Of a stretch of DNA of 64,000 bases, positions 63,366 through 64,000 are shown piece by piece; within the stretch, counting starts at the first letter, position 1, and each line of letters begins with the position of its first letter. Source of the stretch: Rapana venosa (taxonomy: Eukaryota; Mollusca; Gastropoda; Neogastropoda; Muricidae); assembly GCA_028751875.1 (NCBI GenBank), contig CM054153.1:26187310-26251309 (forward strand), given 5' to 3'. The notes under the pieces are model-generated. The model worked only from the letters and a program-made list of their open reading frames with translations. It was not told where the DNA came from and did not search any database. The position numbers were made by a program, and so were the translations under genes.

Positions 63366-64000
63366 AGTACAAATATTTCGTTTCATCCATCTCTCAGTAC
63401 ACTATGATTGTGTACACACCCACCCACGCTTCTTTCTCGCAAAGACATGAAGAAAAAACACACAAGAAAAAGGAGGCACAAGTGAAGAGTCACAAATATT
63501 AGTTGTGTTGTTTTATTTTGATTGTAGGCTATGGAGCTACAGTACAAAGAGAAAAAGCCGACTGCATGAAGACTAAAAACCATCAGAACAGTTCTCAGTA
63601 CAAAAGACACTGGACGCTTCTTACCACTTCCAGACACAACAAACACAACAACAGATGGTTTAATGCGAAAATGAAACATTCTTACAGACATGGACAGAAT
63701 GAACTCTGGTACGATGAACACAAATGAAAAAAACAAATGACACAAAGGCTGGGGGTGGGTGGAGAGATGTTAGAAACGGATAAGATCAATGACTATAAGA
63801 TCAATGACTGAGTGATAAGACTACACATGGAGCAGTTAATGACCTTACCAGTCACGTTATATTTCGTTTTTATTGTATCCTGCTGTTTCATAACTGACAA
63901 AGCATTCGGTTGATACTGATTGATGATTTTGATTTTCCACAAATGATAGGAATATAATTTGACATACACCGTTCTCTACACTTTTAATACCACCAATGTT
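63366..64000. other. Right edge, no gene recognised
   Basis: Ordinary AT-rich sequence running to the end of the window. Short open frames are present on both strands without recognisable motifs. Confidence 0.35.

Overview
The window is nuclear DNA of a repeat-rich metazoan, most likely a marine mollusc (probably a gastropod). Three things point there: intron-containing genes with canonical GT-AG splice sites; many tRNA-derived SINEs and decayed non-LTR retrotransposons with modules I associate with molluscan genomes; and an extreme load of CT, GT, GA, CA, TATG, ACT, ATT and GGT microsatellites. Nothing looks bacterial, organellar or plasmid-borne. The species assignment is inference.

Three host genes can be supported. 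(1) A six-exon plus-strand gene (coding 4711-16887) can be spliced by hand into one frame of 259 aa. It encodes a small secreted protein with a signal peptide, twelve cysteines, three N-glycosylation sequons and a C-terminal hydrophobic tail typical of GPI anchoring. Its introns are almost wholly simple repeats and SINEs. (2) A single-exon minus-strand gene (31539-32714) encodes a 391-aa seven-transmembrane, class-A-like orphan GPCR. (3) A seven-exon plus-strand gene (48666-56164) splices into an 838-aa nuclear protein with three AT-hooks, an acidic stretch and nine C2H2/C2HC zinc fingers.

Mobile elements fill most of the rest. The most striking is a complete ORF1 of an L1-like non-LTR retrotransposon (37653-38651, minus) that carries a 2A ribosome-skipping motif near its N-terminus and has no ORF2 beside it. 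The commonest short element, called SINE-A here, occurs as seven copies that keep the head plus fragments. Its head joins a tRNA-like A-box region to a segment resembling the internal promoter of 5S rRNA, and three copies have clean target-site duplications. A second group (SINE-B, B2, composite D-E and others) shares a central domain but has different tRNA-like heads. Five decayed reverse-transcriptase fragments are present, two of them with target-site duplications.

Layout: 1-4.6 kb, pentamer satellite, CT arrays, a retrotransposon tail and SINEs; 4.7-17.4 kb, the GPI-protein gene; 17.4-31 kb, AT-rich sequence with two minisatellites, microsatellites and SINEs; 31.5-33 kb, the GPCR; 33-37 kb, microsatellites and SINEs; 37.6-38.7 kb, the 2A ORF1; 38.7-48.5 kb, microsatellites, SINEs and reverse-transcriptase fragments; 48.6-57.2 kb, the zinc-finger gene; 57.4-64 kb, a graveyard of nested retroelements. 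The three host genes show no obvious functional link. In both multi-exon genes tandem duplications lie right at splice sites, which is the most interesting structural theme besides the 2A motif and the tRNA/5S SINE.
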